A DNA stretch of 64,000 nt from Pyronema omphalodes (lineage: Eukaryota; Ascomycota; Pezizomycetes; Pezizales; Pyronemataceae): positions 465,454 through 529,453 of the forward strand of contig JAJJXM010000048.1 in assembly GCA_024516155.1 (NCBI GenBank), given 5' to 3'. The translations under genes and the position numbers were made by a program. Positions 48,047 through 60,758 of this stretch are shown piece after piece. The notes under the pieces are model-generated. The model made no database searches. It was not told where the DNA came from and worked only from the letters and a program-made list of their open reading frames with translations. Every line of letters begins with the position of its first letter. The first letter of the stretch is position 1.

Positions 48047-51000
48047 TTTGAAAAGTTGATGAAGTGGAAGTTGGTTGATTTGTTGTTGTTATTATTGTTG
48101 AACGTTGAACTAAATGAATAGCAACGGAAACTCGAAAGATTGTTGTAAGGCTGTTTTTTTTGTTCGAGCTGATGATACAATGCTGATGAGCAGGATGGAG
48201 ATTGAAGATGCCGGGGAAGAGGGGGGTCTTTAAAGTCGTCGCTCTACTTCAAGCATCGGAATCGACAGGTAAATAGCATTAGACATCCAAACGCATATCC
48301 TGACTCTCCGCCGCCCCGGGGGAGCGATAGCGTATGCTGTAGCGCGATAGTGCACCCGGTCCCAGACTAACCACGATCATGATTTTCCGACCCTGCTACG
48401 TTGGTGCATGCTGATCGCGCGTTGCAGCAATCAGTGGAGGTGGGGCCTTAGAATTTGCCGCTTGAGTCTGGGACGCGATGGGCTTCGCAGCGAGGAGGAT
48501 GAATTTGGGGGGAAGGGGGGGAGGCAATCTGGGGCAACCAGGGTCCACCGCAAAGGTTTTTTTTTATGAAATTCTCTTCATCTGATTCTGCTGACTGTAG
48601 AATGAATGCTCATCTCTTGATTACTTTTTACTGTTCTGATACTAATACTGTCCTGTACTGTACTCTGATCCTGATTTCTCTTCCTGCTAATACTTCCATC
48701 CTGCTTGATCCCTTGCTCTCCTCGCTGACTACACTGTCAAATTCTCTCGATACCATGTCGGACTGGGTCGGCGGGGGGGGGGGGGGGGGAAGAGGAGGAG
48801 GCGAACGGGGCTCGACGGGGGGTTCGGGAGGTACAGGAAAAAAAATAGTGTCGTCTGCTATCAGATTCCGGAAAGTTTCGGGTTGCACACGGCGGCGCGC
48901 AGGGCTCTTGGAGTCACGCCGGCAACCACGCGAGAATTTGCAGGGATGCCGATAGCGGCTAGGGACGTGGAGACGGCGGGGGGGGGGGGGGGTGATTTTG
49001 TGGACGGGGTTTAAAGACGGGGTTTTTTTTTGCTGGGGTTTGGTTCGGGGACTCTGGCGGCGCATGCGATGGGCGGCGGTGCAGAACAGAATAGAACAGA
49101 ACAGGTTGAGAAGAAAATGGATTTGGTTTGGCTTCCCTTCAAGTCAGTCAAGTCAGCTAAGGCAACAAAAGTTTGTTTTGCCTCATGAAGGGACTGGACT
49201 GGATTGAACTGGTCTGGTCTGTTTGTCAGGAACACGGAATGAGATTCTTACAGCTCATCTCTTTAGTAACAAAACACCAAATAAAATCCTCACAGCTCAT
49301 CTCCAGTAACATCTACACCTACCCTAAAGTGAAAAGTCCCGAGTATGTAAAGACTGTCGGTCAGCAGTTCCACGGTTACGATAAACACGATCCATTTTTT
49401 GACTTCAACCATATACGGGAGCAGACAGGGTTAGGCGTGTCTTGGTGGCAGCATTCCGTCCGTCATAGAAGGAAGCGCAGACAGCAGTTTGCATCCGCAG
49501 CAAACGTCTGGAAATTCTAACGAGAAGAAAAATTGTACGTAAAAGAAACCAGGTCATCGAGTCAGTTCGAACCTTAATCAGCAGGCGAACTAAGCCAATC
49601 TAGTGTTTTTTCGTTTCCTTCCCGAGCGACCAGTCATAAGCCAGCGATAAGCTCAACACACGGAATCTTCCCTTTTACGGCTGTGGCTCTTACCCCTCAG
49701 ACTAAGGAGAAGTGTGTAAGAGGAAAGAAAGACGCGTTTTTCCCTTTCCCTTTCCGCTTGCTCTTTTCTCTGGTACGCCTTCCATCATCGATCCTCGCCA
49801 GGCAAAAAAAAAAAAAAAAAAAAAAAGCATCAAACAACCTCCACGGTTCATCTCGTGCCCATTCCTTTTAATCGCCGCTGCACTCCACGACCAGGTTCAT
49901 CCAAAGGTAGTTTGAAACCCCGACCGACGTCACAGTTTACATATGGTTATGCGTGTAACAGAGATTAATTAATAAGGCCTAAATCTTGTGTTCCCCCAAC
50001 TTTCTTATCAAAATGACAAAAAAAGAAAAAAATAACAAGGGGCTCGTTAAAAATCCGTTAAAATCCGTTAATCCGTTAATCTTGCGTACATACGGTGACT
50101 GTGACGGTGACGGTGACGGTGACAATAATCCCTTGTGTAATATCTTTATCTCCATGTCTCCCATGCTTCTTTCTTTTCTGATGGCTGATGGCCGATCGTT
50201 GGTCGCTCGTTGGTCGCCGTTCAAAAAAGCTTTTTTCCCTTCTCCACAATTTCAACCCCACACCAAGCTCCAAAGATATTTATCCGAATCGATTATGTAG
50301 ATATCATATCGTACCCTGTAACTCTAATCCCGTTCGCTCTTCGCCGACCATACGTCGTGGTGCTGCTTCTGGTGTTGCTGTTGCTGCTGCTGGTGGTGAT
50401 ACTGGTAATCACCCCCTCATTCCAACTCCGGTCAAAAAGAAAATCTGTATACACCATACCATAACCCATAACCCATAATCCATAAGATTTTCCTATCTAT
50501 CGCTCCGATTATCTTTTGTCTTTTGTCTTTCGTCTTTCGTCTTTCGGCATATCTTTACCGAATCATATCGTTCGCCCATGCTGCTGGTTGCTGGTTGCTG
50601 CTGCTGCTGCTGCAAACCAAACCAAACCAAACCGTATCTTTCGGCGACCTGCATTGCATTGTTGCATTGTAGTGTAGCATTGTACTGTATCTTGACCAAG
50701 TAACCAGTAACCAAGCAAGGTAACCAAGCAAGCACGCGAGCAGTCCGAGCAGTCCAAGCCTCCGAGTAATACACCACCATACGCCTATCCAACGTCCGTG
50801 CTTTTTGTCCATATGTAGTACCATAGTGCCATAGTGTTATGGTATTCGTTTGTTGTGGTATCCGGTATATTCTATCCCTAGCCTCTTATCCAGCATTTCC
50901 AGGGCGAATATCGACCCCGGGTTTCTATTGGTCATAATTATTGATCTTGGCTTCTGTGAGCTCTGAGCTCTGAGCTCTGTTTTTTGGCTTGGATTTCCAG

Positions 51001-54000
51001 GTACAGGTACGTACAGGTACAGTACACTGAAATACGATACGATACGACGTCGTGTGTATGTATGTATCTATGTGAAATCGGATTCCATCATAGCCATATC
51101 TCCAGCCATATCTCCAGCCATATCCTCCAGCCATATCTCCAGCCCGAGCCACAGCTATAGCCATATCCCCAGCCACAGCCATATCCCCAGCCACAGCCAT
51201 ACCCCCCCCCCCCCTTATCCCCTCAACCCAGGTATAACCCATCGGTCCCAAAGAATCACTGCATAGCGCATATAGTCTGATACGATAGTCTGATAGCCTG
51301 ATAGCCTGATAGTCTGATAGCCTGATAGTCTTCCACCCCGAGCCTATCTATCCGGGTTATGAGATGTGTTTGCGTCCTTTGTCATAAGCTTAAGCTTCAT
51401 TTCCACCTCCACTTTCATCTCCACTTTCATCTCCGTGGCCGTAGCAGTGGCCGATTCTTCCGAGCTTCTTTTTTAAGTTCAGAACAAAGAAAAGCAAAGT
51501 AAAGCAAAGCAAAAAAGCTTATCATAATAGTGCCTCGCTGCCTTGCTGTCTTGCAGCACCCGGAACCAGGACCAGAACCAGAACCAGAACCAGAGCCAGA
51601 GCCGTCGTATGGTGCTGTATGTAGTCTGTGGCTAGAGAGCGTAGCTAGAGTGTAGAGTGTATCTATGCTATGCTATGGTATGGACGGTAGGTAGGTAGGT
51701 ATGTATGTATGTCATAGTACATACTACAGACTACAGACTGCAGACTATAGACTACAGACTACAGACTACAGACTACAGACTACAGACTCCGAGTCTGGGT
51801 TTTCCGGGGTCTCCGGGTCTGAGTTTGAGTGCCTGTCTGAGTGCCTGTCTGAATCCCTGGGTTCCTAAGTTCCTAAGTTCTCCGAGTTCTCCGACTCCGA
51901 CTTCTCCGACTCCGAGTTCTCCGAGGATTCGAAGCTTCGAAGCTTCGGAGTTTTGAGGATTCGAGACTCCGGACTTTCCAAGGCTTAAAGGCTTGAACTG
52001 AAGCAGTTCTCTAGACCCTTTCGCCTTCGCCTTCGCCTCCGCAGAGCATCTCCGTTCTCTAAGCCTGCGCAGCCTGCGGAGGCCACGGATTATACCAGGT
52101 CCACCGTTCCGGAAGTCTCCATATGTACACGAGAACGGGTCCTCGTTTCCTGTCCTCGTTTCGTTCCAAAGTCCCTCTATCCTTATTTTCGAGATCTCGG
52201 GTGAATCGGAGGTTAACCATTATCGAACCAAGGATCCCTCGTCCTTGTCCCTCGATATCCATCCCCAGCCCAGTCCCAGCCCAGTCCCAGTGTAGCCTCA
52301 GTGCAGCCGAGATCCCTGGGATCCCTGGGTGCCAGTGCCAGGGGTGCCAGTGTATCAGTGCCAGTGCCAGGGGTGTCACCCCGTCACACTAAATCCCCCC
52401 GTTACACCCCCCCAGCAGCAATGCCAAGATCGTAAAAGAAATTCGTAAACCCACCATAGTAAATTCCGTTATCGTTTCGGAGGTGGTAGGAGGTGGTAAA
52501 GTTTTTCCGGGGTCGGGGCCGGGACTGGGGCTGGGTTCGGGAGATACTGGGTTCGGGACTGGGGCTGGGGGTTTCATGGTCGGCGACCTGAGATGGTGTA
52601 TTGAGGATTGAGATATGGTTCCGGGGAACTTAGGAATCGTAGGAACTCGGGGACTCGAGGGGATTTGGGGATTTGTGGATTTGTGGATTTGGGGATTTGT
52701 GGACTCGAGGTGAGCTTGTGGAGCTTGTGGATTTGGGGATTTGTGGAGCTTGTAGAACCCGGGGGACATAGGAAGTCTCGTATGTAGGAAACACCATAGC
52801 AGCGAGAACCTTGCTGTATTCCTCCAATCCTCCAATCCTCCTCCTCCCAGGTCCCCATTTTCCTCTTCTTCTTCCTCTTCCTCTTCCTCCGTATCGCATC
52901 ACCATCATACCCCCCATACCCCCCATACTCCCTCCCCCCCAAATTTCCCCGTCATCGCGTCATCGCATCATATCGCGTCGCGTGCCCCCCCCCCCCCCTC
53001 TCCAACCCTTGCCACCCCTTCCACCCCGAAAAACCCGGAAAAACCCGGAACCAGAAACCCCTTCGGAGTTTCCCCGCGTAGTATCGGTATCAGTATCCAT
53101 AGCGGTAGCGGTAGCGGTAGTGTGGCGCACCCACTGCACCCACAGCACCCCCAGCACCGCATCACGTGTCACGTGTATCCAATTCCGCTGCCGGTATCCA
53201 GACTCGAGTGATCAGACGTGACTAGTGAAGAAGTCGCTAATGATACCCGATGCACGATGCTTAAGACCCGATGCTCCAGGGCTCCGAGATTCCGAGGTCG
53301 CCGTTTAATCGCAGCCGCAGTCGTAGTCGCCGGGTTGTTTTAATCGCCGAGCTGAATGGATAGATGGATGGATGGAGGGTTAAGGGACTGGATGGATGGC
53401 TAGGCGACGTCATGGATAGGGTTGTAGGGCGGTTATTGATGCTTGTTTGACGCTGCGGTTGCGGGATGGATTGGATTGGATGGGGGATCTGTAGTCGCCG
53501 ATGAGGGTGTTAGTAGGTACGTGGGTGACTTTGGATACTGGGGAGTGTGGGGTAGGGGTAGGGGTAGGATAGATGGATATGGGATATTGGAAGGAGGTAA
53601 GGAGGTAAGGAGGGATGATGGGAATAGGTAAATAATCGGAAAGTAATGTGAGTATTAAGTGTATTAAGGGTATCAAGGCCGTATCAAGGGAGTGTTGAAA
53701 GGTTAATAGGATAATAGCTTAATAGCTTAATATCATAACCCCAAGAAACAAAAAAATAGAAAAACAATTCAACATAAACAATCAAAGAAGACCAAGGGAA
53801 GACCAAGGAAATAACATACCATCCATTCCTCCAATCCTCCAATCATCCATCCATCCAATCAACCTCCCCCCCCATTTTTGCACACATAAACGTAGCCCAT
53901 CCAAGGGAAGAAAAGTAGCTCGAGGGAATAGACGGGATATACGGGATTGTTATATCTCCCCCCCAAAGTTAAGTCTGTGCGTATTGCATATTACTTGGAA

Positions 54001-56373
54001 CGCAACCAAATGCGTAGACTTGCCGTAATATGTAACTCCTATCTTATTCCGTCGTATCCTGTCGTTGGTGTCCTATCTGAGCTCATCTCATCCTGTGCTG
54101 TGCTGTGCTGCTGTGCTTTGCTGTGTTGTCCTATCTTATCCTATCCCTCCTATCCTATCCTATCCTATCCCTCCTATCCTATCCTGTACAGATATATCAA
54201 GATAGAAGATCAAAAGATTAGCAGATTAGCAGATATGATAAGCGCCAGCAAGTTCTTTATAATTTTTGGGATCTGCGGAAGTGCAGAAGTGCAGGAAATA
54301 TGGTTGTGTAGATAGATATAGATATAGATATAGATATGGGGTTGGAGTTGGAGTTGGTGTTGGAGTTGGATAGATAGGGTTGATGATGAGGAGGATGATA
54401 GTTGATCCGGTAAGTTATTATGATGTATGTATGTAAGATTCTGTGAGGATCGACTTTTCGAGATATTCGAGATATTCGAGATATTCCAGGTATCCGAGAT
54501 ATTTGTCTATCTTGATCAACTGATTGAATCAATTGAATCGAAATATGCTTCCTGTTTCCTATTTTCTTCTTTTCTTCTTTTCTTCTTTTCTCCCATTCCA
54601 TTCCCCATTCCATTCCCCAATTCCAATCCGGAAACATTTCGTATACAGTATCTGAGATAGAAGATAGAAGATAGAAGATAGAAGATAAAAACATCCCATA
54701 TCCAAGATAAGTTCCAACAAACTTCCTATTCCGGATTTATTTCGTCTCTACCTCATTCCAATTCCATTCGGGAGTATCAGGACTTTTTTTCTATTCCTTA
54801 TCTTTCTTTATCTTTATCGGATTGACGTGGCAAGTATAGTGTATATGTTTTCGTGATGACCTGGATATGAGATGAGATGAGATGAGCTTGGTTTTTTTTT
54901 TTTGGTTGAGATAGGAAGATGCAAGATGCGAGATACAAGATGCTATGTATACAGTAACACCCATAATCTATGTATGCAGCAGCAGCAGCAGCAGCAGAAA
55001 TAGAAGAAGCCGGGTATATAGGGGTTGATTCAATTCTCCGGCGGACGAGAGACGGTGGGGGAGGGGTGTAACGTAGCAGATGCAACAGGCGGGCTGAGAT
55101 TCGAAGCTGAGATATAATCCCAGAAAAAGGACCATATCTATGAGACAGGACTTTTCTATGGATATGTACCTAGTTATTATATCTATCTATATACCAGATA
55201 TACCAGTACTTTAAGATTACCATACATAGCACCATAGCACCATAGTACCAAGCACCAAGCACCATCAACGTGCGAGCGCCGAGCGGCCAAAATCGAAAGC
55301 CGAAAAAAAAAAACAAGAAAAAAAAAACACACGGTGCTATGCTATACAAACCAGCCTACCTATGTAAATCATATCGATATAGCTTACGGTCCGCAAGTTT
55401 GAGTGAGCCGCACTTCCGATTAGCTATGTATGTATGAGCTATTGTAGATAGATAGATACATGGATACATGGATAGATCTACCGTATGCTATGCGCTCTGT
55501 TCTGTACCTGAATTTTCTTTTTCTTTTTTTTTTTTTTTTCCAATATGTAAAGAAACACAGGGAATAAAAATACACACACAGGTAAGGTAACACAGATTGC
55601 ATAACCATGTTGTTGTACATACATAGTTCTGTGGATACTTCACTATACCGCATGTGATACCGGCAAGTAATCGCCGAGGTCGGCGACCAAGAACTTGGTA
55701 TCCAGTTTCAACCCGAGAGTCTCCGGAAGATTGCGAGAAGTTGATGATAACGGCTTGAAAATTATACTTGTGGATGCATTCCGGTTTTATCATTGTGGAA
55801 TTGTGGTGGTTTGTTGTTGCTGGGTTGATGAGTTGCTGGGTTCATGAGTTGGTGAGTTGGTGGTTGTTTATATTCGTACTTGGTATATGTATACATGGCT
55901 CATGACTCGTGAGAAACATCATCAGCAGGGAACTCGGTATCCTGAGTATGCCGATCCCGATGACGTTGAGGTTGACATAGACAATGATTTCCGAATCTTT
56001 GGAATCCTTTCACTCCTCCGAGGACCGAGTTAGCAGGAGCGAGTTGCAGCCTATGTCCACAGTCCTTGCATCATGTATTCGGCCGTATATACCCGTAGCT
56101 TAAAGATATTCAGGGTCCGATAGTTTAATGATTATTAATCTTGAGTTTTTTTTATTCTCTCGGGCATATGTACATACGTATCTTAGATCAATATGGTAGT
56201 GGTACATATTGGTTGCCGATGGTTCGCAAGTTTCGGGTTTAAGATCTGCGGCATGGAAGGAGTAGTGTCGTAAGGCAGATGTAAGAGGGTGAAGATGGAT
56301 AACCTTAATTAGGGTAATCGACCCTAGGGTTAAGTTGCTAACAAGGAGGCCGGTGACTATATGTAGGCGGGAA
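48047..56373. other. 8.3-kb repeat-rich, gene-empty stretch upstream of NADP-GDH
   Basis: No supported gene. Includes G-runs at 48773-48789 and 48979-48992, A-run at 49803-49826, (GGTGAC)4 near 50100, AGCCATATCTCC-type minisatellite at 51085-51205, (ACTACAG)n at 51722-51790, a GATTTGGGGATTTGTG-type repeat at 52660-52745, CTATC-type repeats at 54120-54185 and (AGATAT)n near 54313-54336. A minus-strand ORF ending at 52389 finishes in a hydrophobic GPI-signal-like tail (LRISFTILALLLGG), but the rest is repeat-derived, so I do not call it. Confidence 0.65.
48325..48350. promoter_or_regulatory. Two HGATAR sites upstream of NADP-GDH
   Basis: CGATAG occurs at 48325-48330 and 48345-48350, about 280-300 bp upstream of the GDH start, 20 bp apart (one helical turn times two). 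Paired GATA sites are the usual AreA/NIT2 target. The sites are short, so chance occurrence is possible. Confidence 0.35.
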
Positions 56374-57137
56374 TAGGTGGATGCAGCAACAGAAAAATCA
56401 TGGTAATTACACGGAAAAGTCACGCATTAGCGTACTTTTGTGCAGTAGCATGCAGAAACGCGCTGTCGGTCCCAAAAAAGGTCAACGTTTATTACCGTAC
56501 ATGTGTATAACACACCCCGAAACGCTAGTATGGGGAACGCAGAACATAATGCAACGCTACCCGTTTTGGGTTTAAATTGCGCATAATTCTAACGAAATCG
56601 CGTGAGGAGTGGGAGAACATCACCACCGAACAAAACAAAACATCACTACCAAAATTTAAAATGGTGGAGATATCGGATGTTGAACTCGAGGAGGATCTTT
56701 TTATTCTTTTCGCGTCAACGGTTACTTTCGCGGCAGCGTTTGCGGGTGCGCTGGTGGGGAATGCTCTCCATCTCCACCAGCGACGGCAACACCGCGAGGA
56801 AGCCAAGCGTCGCGTGGTGAGGTACCGTCAACCAATTTCGGTTCCCATCCGAGAGCCCTTTGCTCTCGACAAATATACAGAGGAGCACCGAAGATGATAA
56901 GCACGATACAATCAACTGGAATCCGGTCAGACATCGGGCCGGTATGGTGGTGAAATTTTTTTTTTTGATGCAAGACCCCCGCGCCTCGGCGCATACGCAA
57001 ATACGTTCTTTTGCTGCATCCACTTGATTTCCCAGACTCATAGAACTGACGCACCCGCCTGCATTGCACAAAATCACCCTAACGCACACTAAATCAGACG
57101 CACGAGATCCCCAGTGACTTTTTGCTGCATCCACCTA
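56374..57137. mobile_element. Putative non-autonomous DNA transposon, 760 bp, 14-bp TIRs
   Basis: TIRs GGTGGATGCAGCAA (56376-56389) and the inverted copy (57122-57135) are flanked by TA on both sides. A second inverted copy of the core, TTGCTGCATCCAC, lies inside at 57011-57023. The interior holds the ORF at 56661-56897. The remaining ends are divergent, so the boundary is less sure than for the other elements. Confidence 0.55.
56661..56897 (+). pseudogene. Short ORF inside the 56-kb element, possible transposase N-terminus
   Basis: 78 codons from an ATG (MVEISDVELEEDLF); a further upstream ATG at 56577 extends it to 106. The end (RRVVRYRQPISVPIREPFAL then DKYTEEHRR) resembles the N-terminal start of fungal Harbinger-like DDE nucleases, which I recall from pattern only. 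No catalytic residues remain. It could equally be a meaningless ORF. Confidence 0.3.
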
Positions 57138-57867
57138 ATCGATCGTCTGTGTTTAACGAACAGCCTTATGCATGACATGGAGCGTTAGTTAAGGTTAGCT
57201 ACTTTGACGATTTTAGTACCGTTGCTAAGGTCTTGAGCGCTGATGAGAAGATGGAGAATTACCCTGTTTCGCCTAGGTTGAAGGTGGAGTTACATAGACG
57301 AGAACATGGTAAATCTCTATCCAGAAGGCAATTGTTAGCAAAAGCATTTATACCCTGCAAATTATATAGCACAACTACGGAAAAAATGCAGCAACAGAAC
57401 CAAAGCCCGTGCTCTTGATATCAAAGTCAGGATGGCGGTTGATGAAGCCACTAGTCATGAATGATCATTCGAAATCACTCTACGGCTTCACCCAAACCTA
57501 ACAAAACCATCCAATACTGTAAAATATATCGGGCATTTCACCACTTTCTTTACTATCCAACCACTATATACACTATCGATTACTTATTACAGATTTACGT
57601 GTTATTCAAATTCACTAATAGCCTCCTTACACTGAATATCGATAATCCAACCACCCGCAGATGTATACAAAACAACAACAGCATGGGGACCCGAATAATT
57701 AAAGAACAAAAGATTCTTTATTAAACACTACAAACTACTTATTAAACATTACAAACTATTATTAAACATTACAAACTATTACTAAACATTACAAATTACT
57801 TATTAAACATTAGAATACATAATTAACCAAAAAGTTGGTAAATAATGAGAAAAAAATACAAAAACAC
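57138..57867. repeat. Intergenic stretch with TTATTAAACATTACAAACTA repeats
   Basis: No gene. A roughly 21-bp unit TTATTAAACATTACAAACTA is repeated about five times at 57718-57812. Confidence 0.75.
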
Positions 57868-58640
57868 CCTTCTTTTGTTCCAAAGATCCTTTACGGATTT
57901 CCAGTATCCCCCTAGAAGAACAAAAGAAGGTTATTTCAACAGAAAATAAAAAATTGTACTAGGAAGCAAAATAGATGAAAAAAAAAATGAAAGGAAAAAA
58001 CCCCCCTGACAGAGAAACAGACGAAAAAAACTCCCTCCTTTTGTCCCGAGGATCCTTTACATATTACCAGTATCCCCTAGAAGAACAAAAGAAGGTTATT
58101 TCAACAGAAAATAAAAACTGTACTAGGAAGCAAAGTGGATAAAAAAAAACCGGAAGGAAACCCCCCCCCCCCCGAAAAAAAAACAGACGAAAAAAAACTC
58201 CCTCCTTTTGTCCCGAAGATCCTTTACACATTACCAGTATCCCCTAGAAGAACAAAAGAAGGTTATTTTGATCGTAAAGAAACATTATCCCAGGAAGTAA
58301 AATAGACGAAAAAAAAACCGGAAGGAAGAAAACCCCCGTGACAGAGAAACAGACGAAAAAACTCCCTCCTTTTGTCCCGAGGATCCTTTACACATTACCA
58401 GTATCCCCTAGAAGAACAAAAGAAGGTTATTTTAATCGTAAAAAAAAACATTATACCAGGAAGTAAAATAGATGAAAAAAAAAAAAAAAAGGAAGGAAAA
58501 AACCCCCCTGACAGAGAAACAGACGAAAAAAACTCCCTCCTTTTGTCCCGAGGATCCTTTACATATTACCGGTATCCCCTAGAAGAACAAAAGAAGGTTA
58601 TTTTGATCGTAAAAAAGACATTATACTAGGAAAGAAAATA
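57868..58640. repeat. Five-copy tandem array, unit about 166 bp
   Basis: The landmark CCAGTATCCCCTAGAAGAAC recurs at about 57901, 58067, 58233, 58398 and 58569, spacing 165-171 bp. Each unit contains arms CCTTCTTTTGTTC / GAACAAAAGAAGG (57868-57880 / 57918-57930 in unit 1; two mismatches later) that could fold into a hairpin of about 63 nt, then an A-rich segment, a C-run and AAACAGACGAAAAAA. It lies just 3' of the minus-strand kelch gene. Confidence 0.88.
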
Positions 58641-58734
58641 TTAATAATAAAAAAACGGAAGAAAGATGAAAAAAAAAAAATCGTGGGGCCGGTGCATCAG
58701 ACTTAACACCGGCGGGTTTATCTCAAATAAACCA

Positions 58735-60695
58735 TTAATTCGGACCCTTTCCCTTGCCCTTGCCCTTACCCTTGCCCTTTCCCTTGTTCTTCTTGCTGCT
58801 GTTATTCTTCTGACCCGAACCACTAGCAGCAGAAGCGGCGGTAGAAGGTTCAGAGGCACCCAAGCTTGCAGCATTGGATGCAGCATTAAATACAGCAGCG
58901 GAAATGATATCTTGATAAGTAACGCCGGTGTTAGAAGGCGGAGGAACAGGGTAGGATTTTCCACGAGCAGCACCCATGGCGGAAGATTCTCCATTCTTAA
59001 CGCTCCAAGAATAGCGACGTCTGATGACCGGGGGTGAGTTGTTTGAAGATTTCTCATCAAGCTGATTGATGGAGGCCTGGGAAACTTTGCGAGCAATTTC
59101 TTCATCGAACTTAGTTCTAGGATCTTCAGCCTTGCCGGTGTTCTTCTCTTCTTTTTCTTCGTCGCTCAGAGGGGTGTCGAATTCAGTACCCTCCTCGATT
59201 GCTGCGAGACTTTCCTGCACAACACCATCAAGAGAAGATTAGCGACAGTTTGGCTACCAAGGAGCAAGCTCTTAATAGAGAGGGGTCTTCCGAGTTTGGG
59301 TCGCTCTAGTTCCGAGGGAGCAGCTGTTGTGTCGGTTGAAGAAACAGGGATTTCATCTACGGAGACGGTCATGGTGACGAGAGGAGCCTCCGCTACTGTT
59401 GATGACACTTTGCTTACTGTAAGCTCTCAACTTCGCATCAAGACTTCCCAATGCCTCATCGCTGTTGTCATGGATCTTTTCCTCGTTGTCGGGAAATCTA
59501 TAGCCGAGGGCCATTCGCTTATTGTAGGCTCGGAGTTCTGCCTCGGGATTTTCTACTCTCCGGTTGAAAAGAGCAAGGGAAGCTTCGCTGACCATGGGAA
59601 CTTTGAGGCCAAAGTACTCGTTGGTTGGAGTTTTTAGAGCCCGATTGGCCCGCTTGAGAAATTCATCGGTGGGGCAAAAGAAAGCCTCGTAGTTGGGATT
59701 CCCTTCTTTCGTCGTAGGCAGGAACCTCCTCATCGGCCGTCTCAGAAACAGAGGTGGGATCCTCTTGGTCATTATCAGTAAGAACCTCCTCGTCGGTCGT
59801 CTCAGAAACAGAGGTGGCGTTCTCTTGGTCATTATCAGTAAGAACCTCCTCGTCGGTCGTCTCAGAAACAGAGGTGGCGTGCTCTTGGTCATTATCAGTA
59901 AGGGCCTCCTCGTTAGACGTCTCAGCAACGGAATCGTTCTCGGGGGCAGATCTTCTAAATCTGGAAAGAGCAGATTCGTCTAGAGTAAAAAACATTCACT
60001 CAGGATTGGAGGGTCTGCTAAAGTCCGGAAGCGCAAATTTGTGCAATGGATCTCCGGCAAAAGAAAAGTAATCTTCCTCAGGAAGTCCTTCGGTAGCGGG
60101 CACAGTAGGGGCGTTGTTCTGAAGGACCGGGGGTCCTGGGTCCGGTGATGGTGTTTTCCAAAATCGAGAAGTCAACAACGTTGGCAGATTCTTGGGTAGT
60201 GGTCTCCTGAGCGGAGTCGCTGTTGTTGTCTGGGGCCTCAGGGACCGGTGATGGTATCCCCGGAATCGGAGACGTCATCTTCGCCAGAAGATAATTGGGT
60301 AGCGGTCTCCGGAGCGGAGTCGGTATTATTGTCTGGAACCGCAGGACCGGTGATTGTTTGATCGGAGTCAAAGAATTGACCCTTGTCAGAGGATCCTCCA
60401 GTAGCTACCGTGGAAAAAGTCATCTAAAGACCCAGATTCGGAATCTGTAGCTTCTACGCCCGGCTTGAATAGATGTGCCGGTGAACTTCGCAAGATTCTC
60501 AGCACTAAGCGGGGAGACGACTTCGGTCTGAGCACCAGAAGACTTGTCTGAGTCAGAATCGCTAGCTGCGTCGGTTTCATCATTCGAAGCGTCCGGGATG
60601 GTTGACGCGGTGGCCATAACTACTGATGGCTCAGTCGCGGCAACATTCGAGGTACTCCCATTGGTAGCCGCAAATTTCGTCTGAGGGGGCTCATC
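58735..60695 (-). pseudogene. Frame-broken acidic C-terminal tail of the kelch gene
   Basis: It continues from the kelch exon through a good 63-nt intron (60696-60758: GTAAGT, branch-like TGACTAAT, CACAG). It starts DEPPQTKFAATNG and stays open to a TGA at 60420, which would end a 500-aa protein. Beyond that, coding character continues to 58735 but jumps frame. It has tandem ITGPxxPDNNxDSAxETxTQ units, four 20-aa repeats DEEVLTDNDQENATSVSETT, a structured NPNYEAFFCPTDEF segment, and a final (KG)n tail. Apparent single-base shifts fall near 60460, 60416, 60242, 60131, 59705, 59410 and 59231, with an in-frame TGA at 59996-59998. Most shifts sit in short homopolymers. Causes could be decay, sequence errors, or weak introns I failed to place. 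Confidence 0.6.
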
Positions 60696-60758
60696 CTGTG
60701 AAGATTAGTCAGTCGATATTTAAATAAAAACGAAACTCTGGAGAAGCAAAATACTTAC

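Noticed and set aside
52389..52835. Pro-rich protein with GPI-like C-terminus (minus strand)
   Set aside because: The upstream two thirds is a GATTTGTG-type repeat and no exon structure supports the hydrophobic end.
57868..58640. CRISPR-like array
   Set aside because: Units are contiguous full-length repeats without unique spacers, and the genome is eukaryotic.
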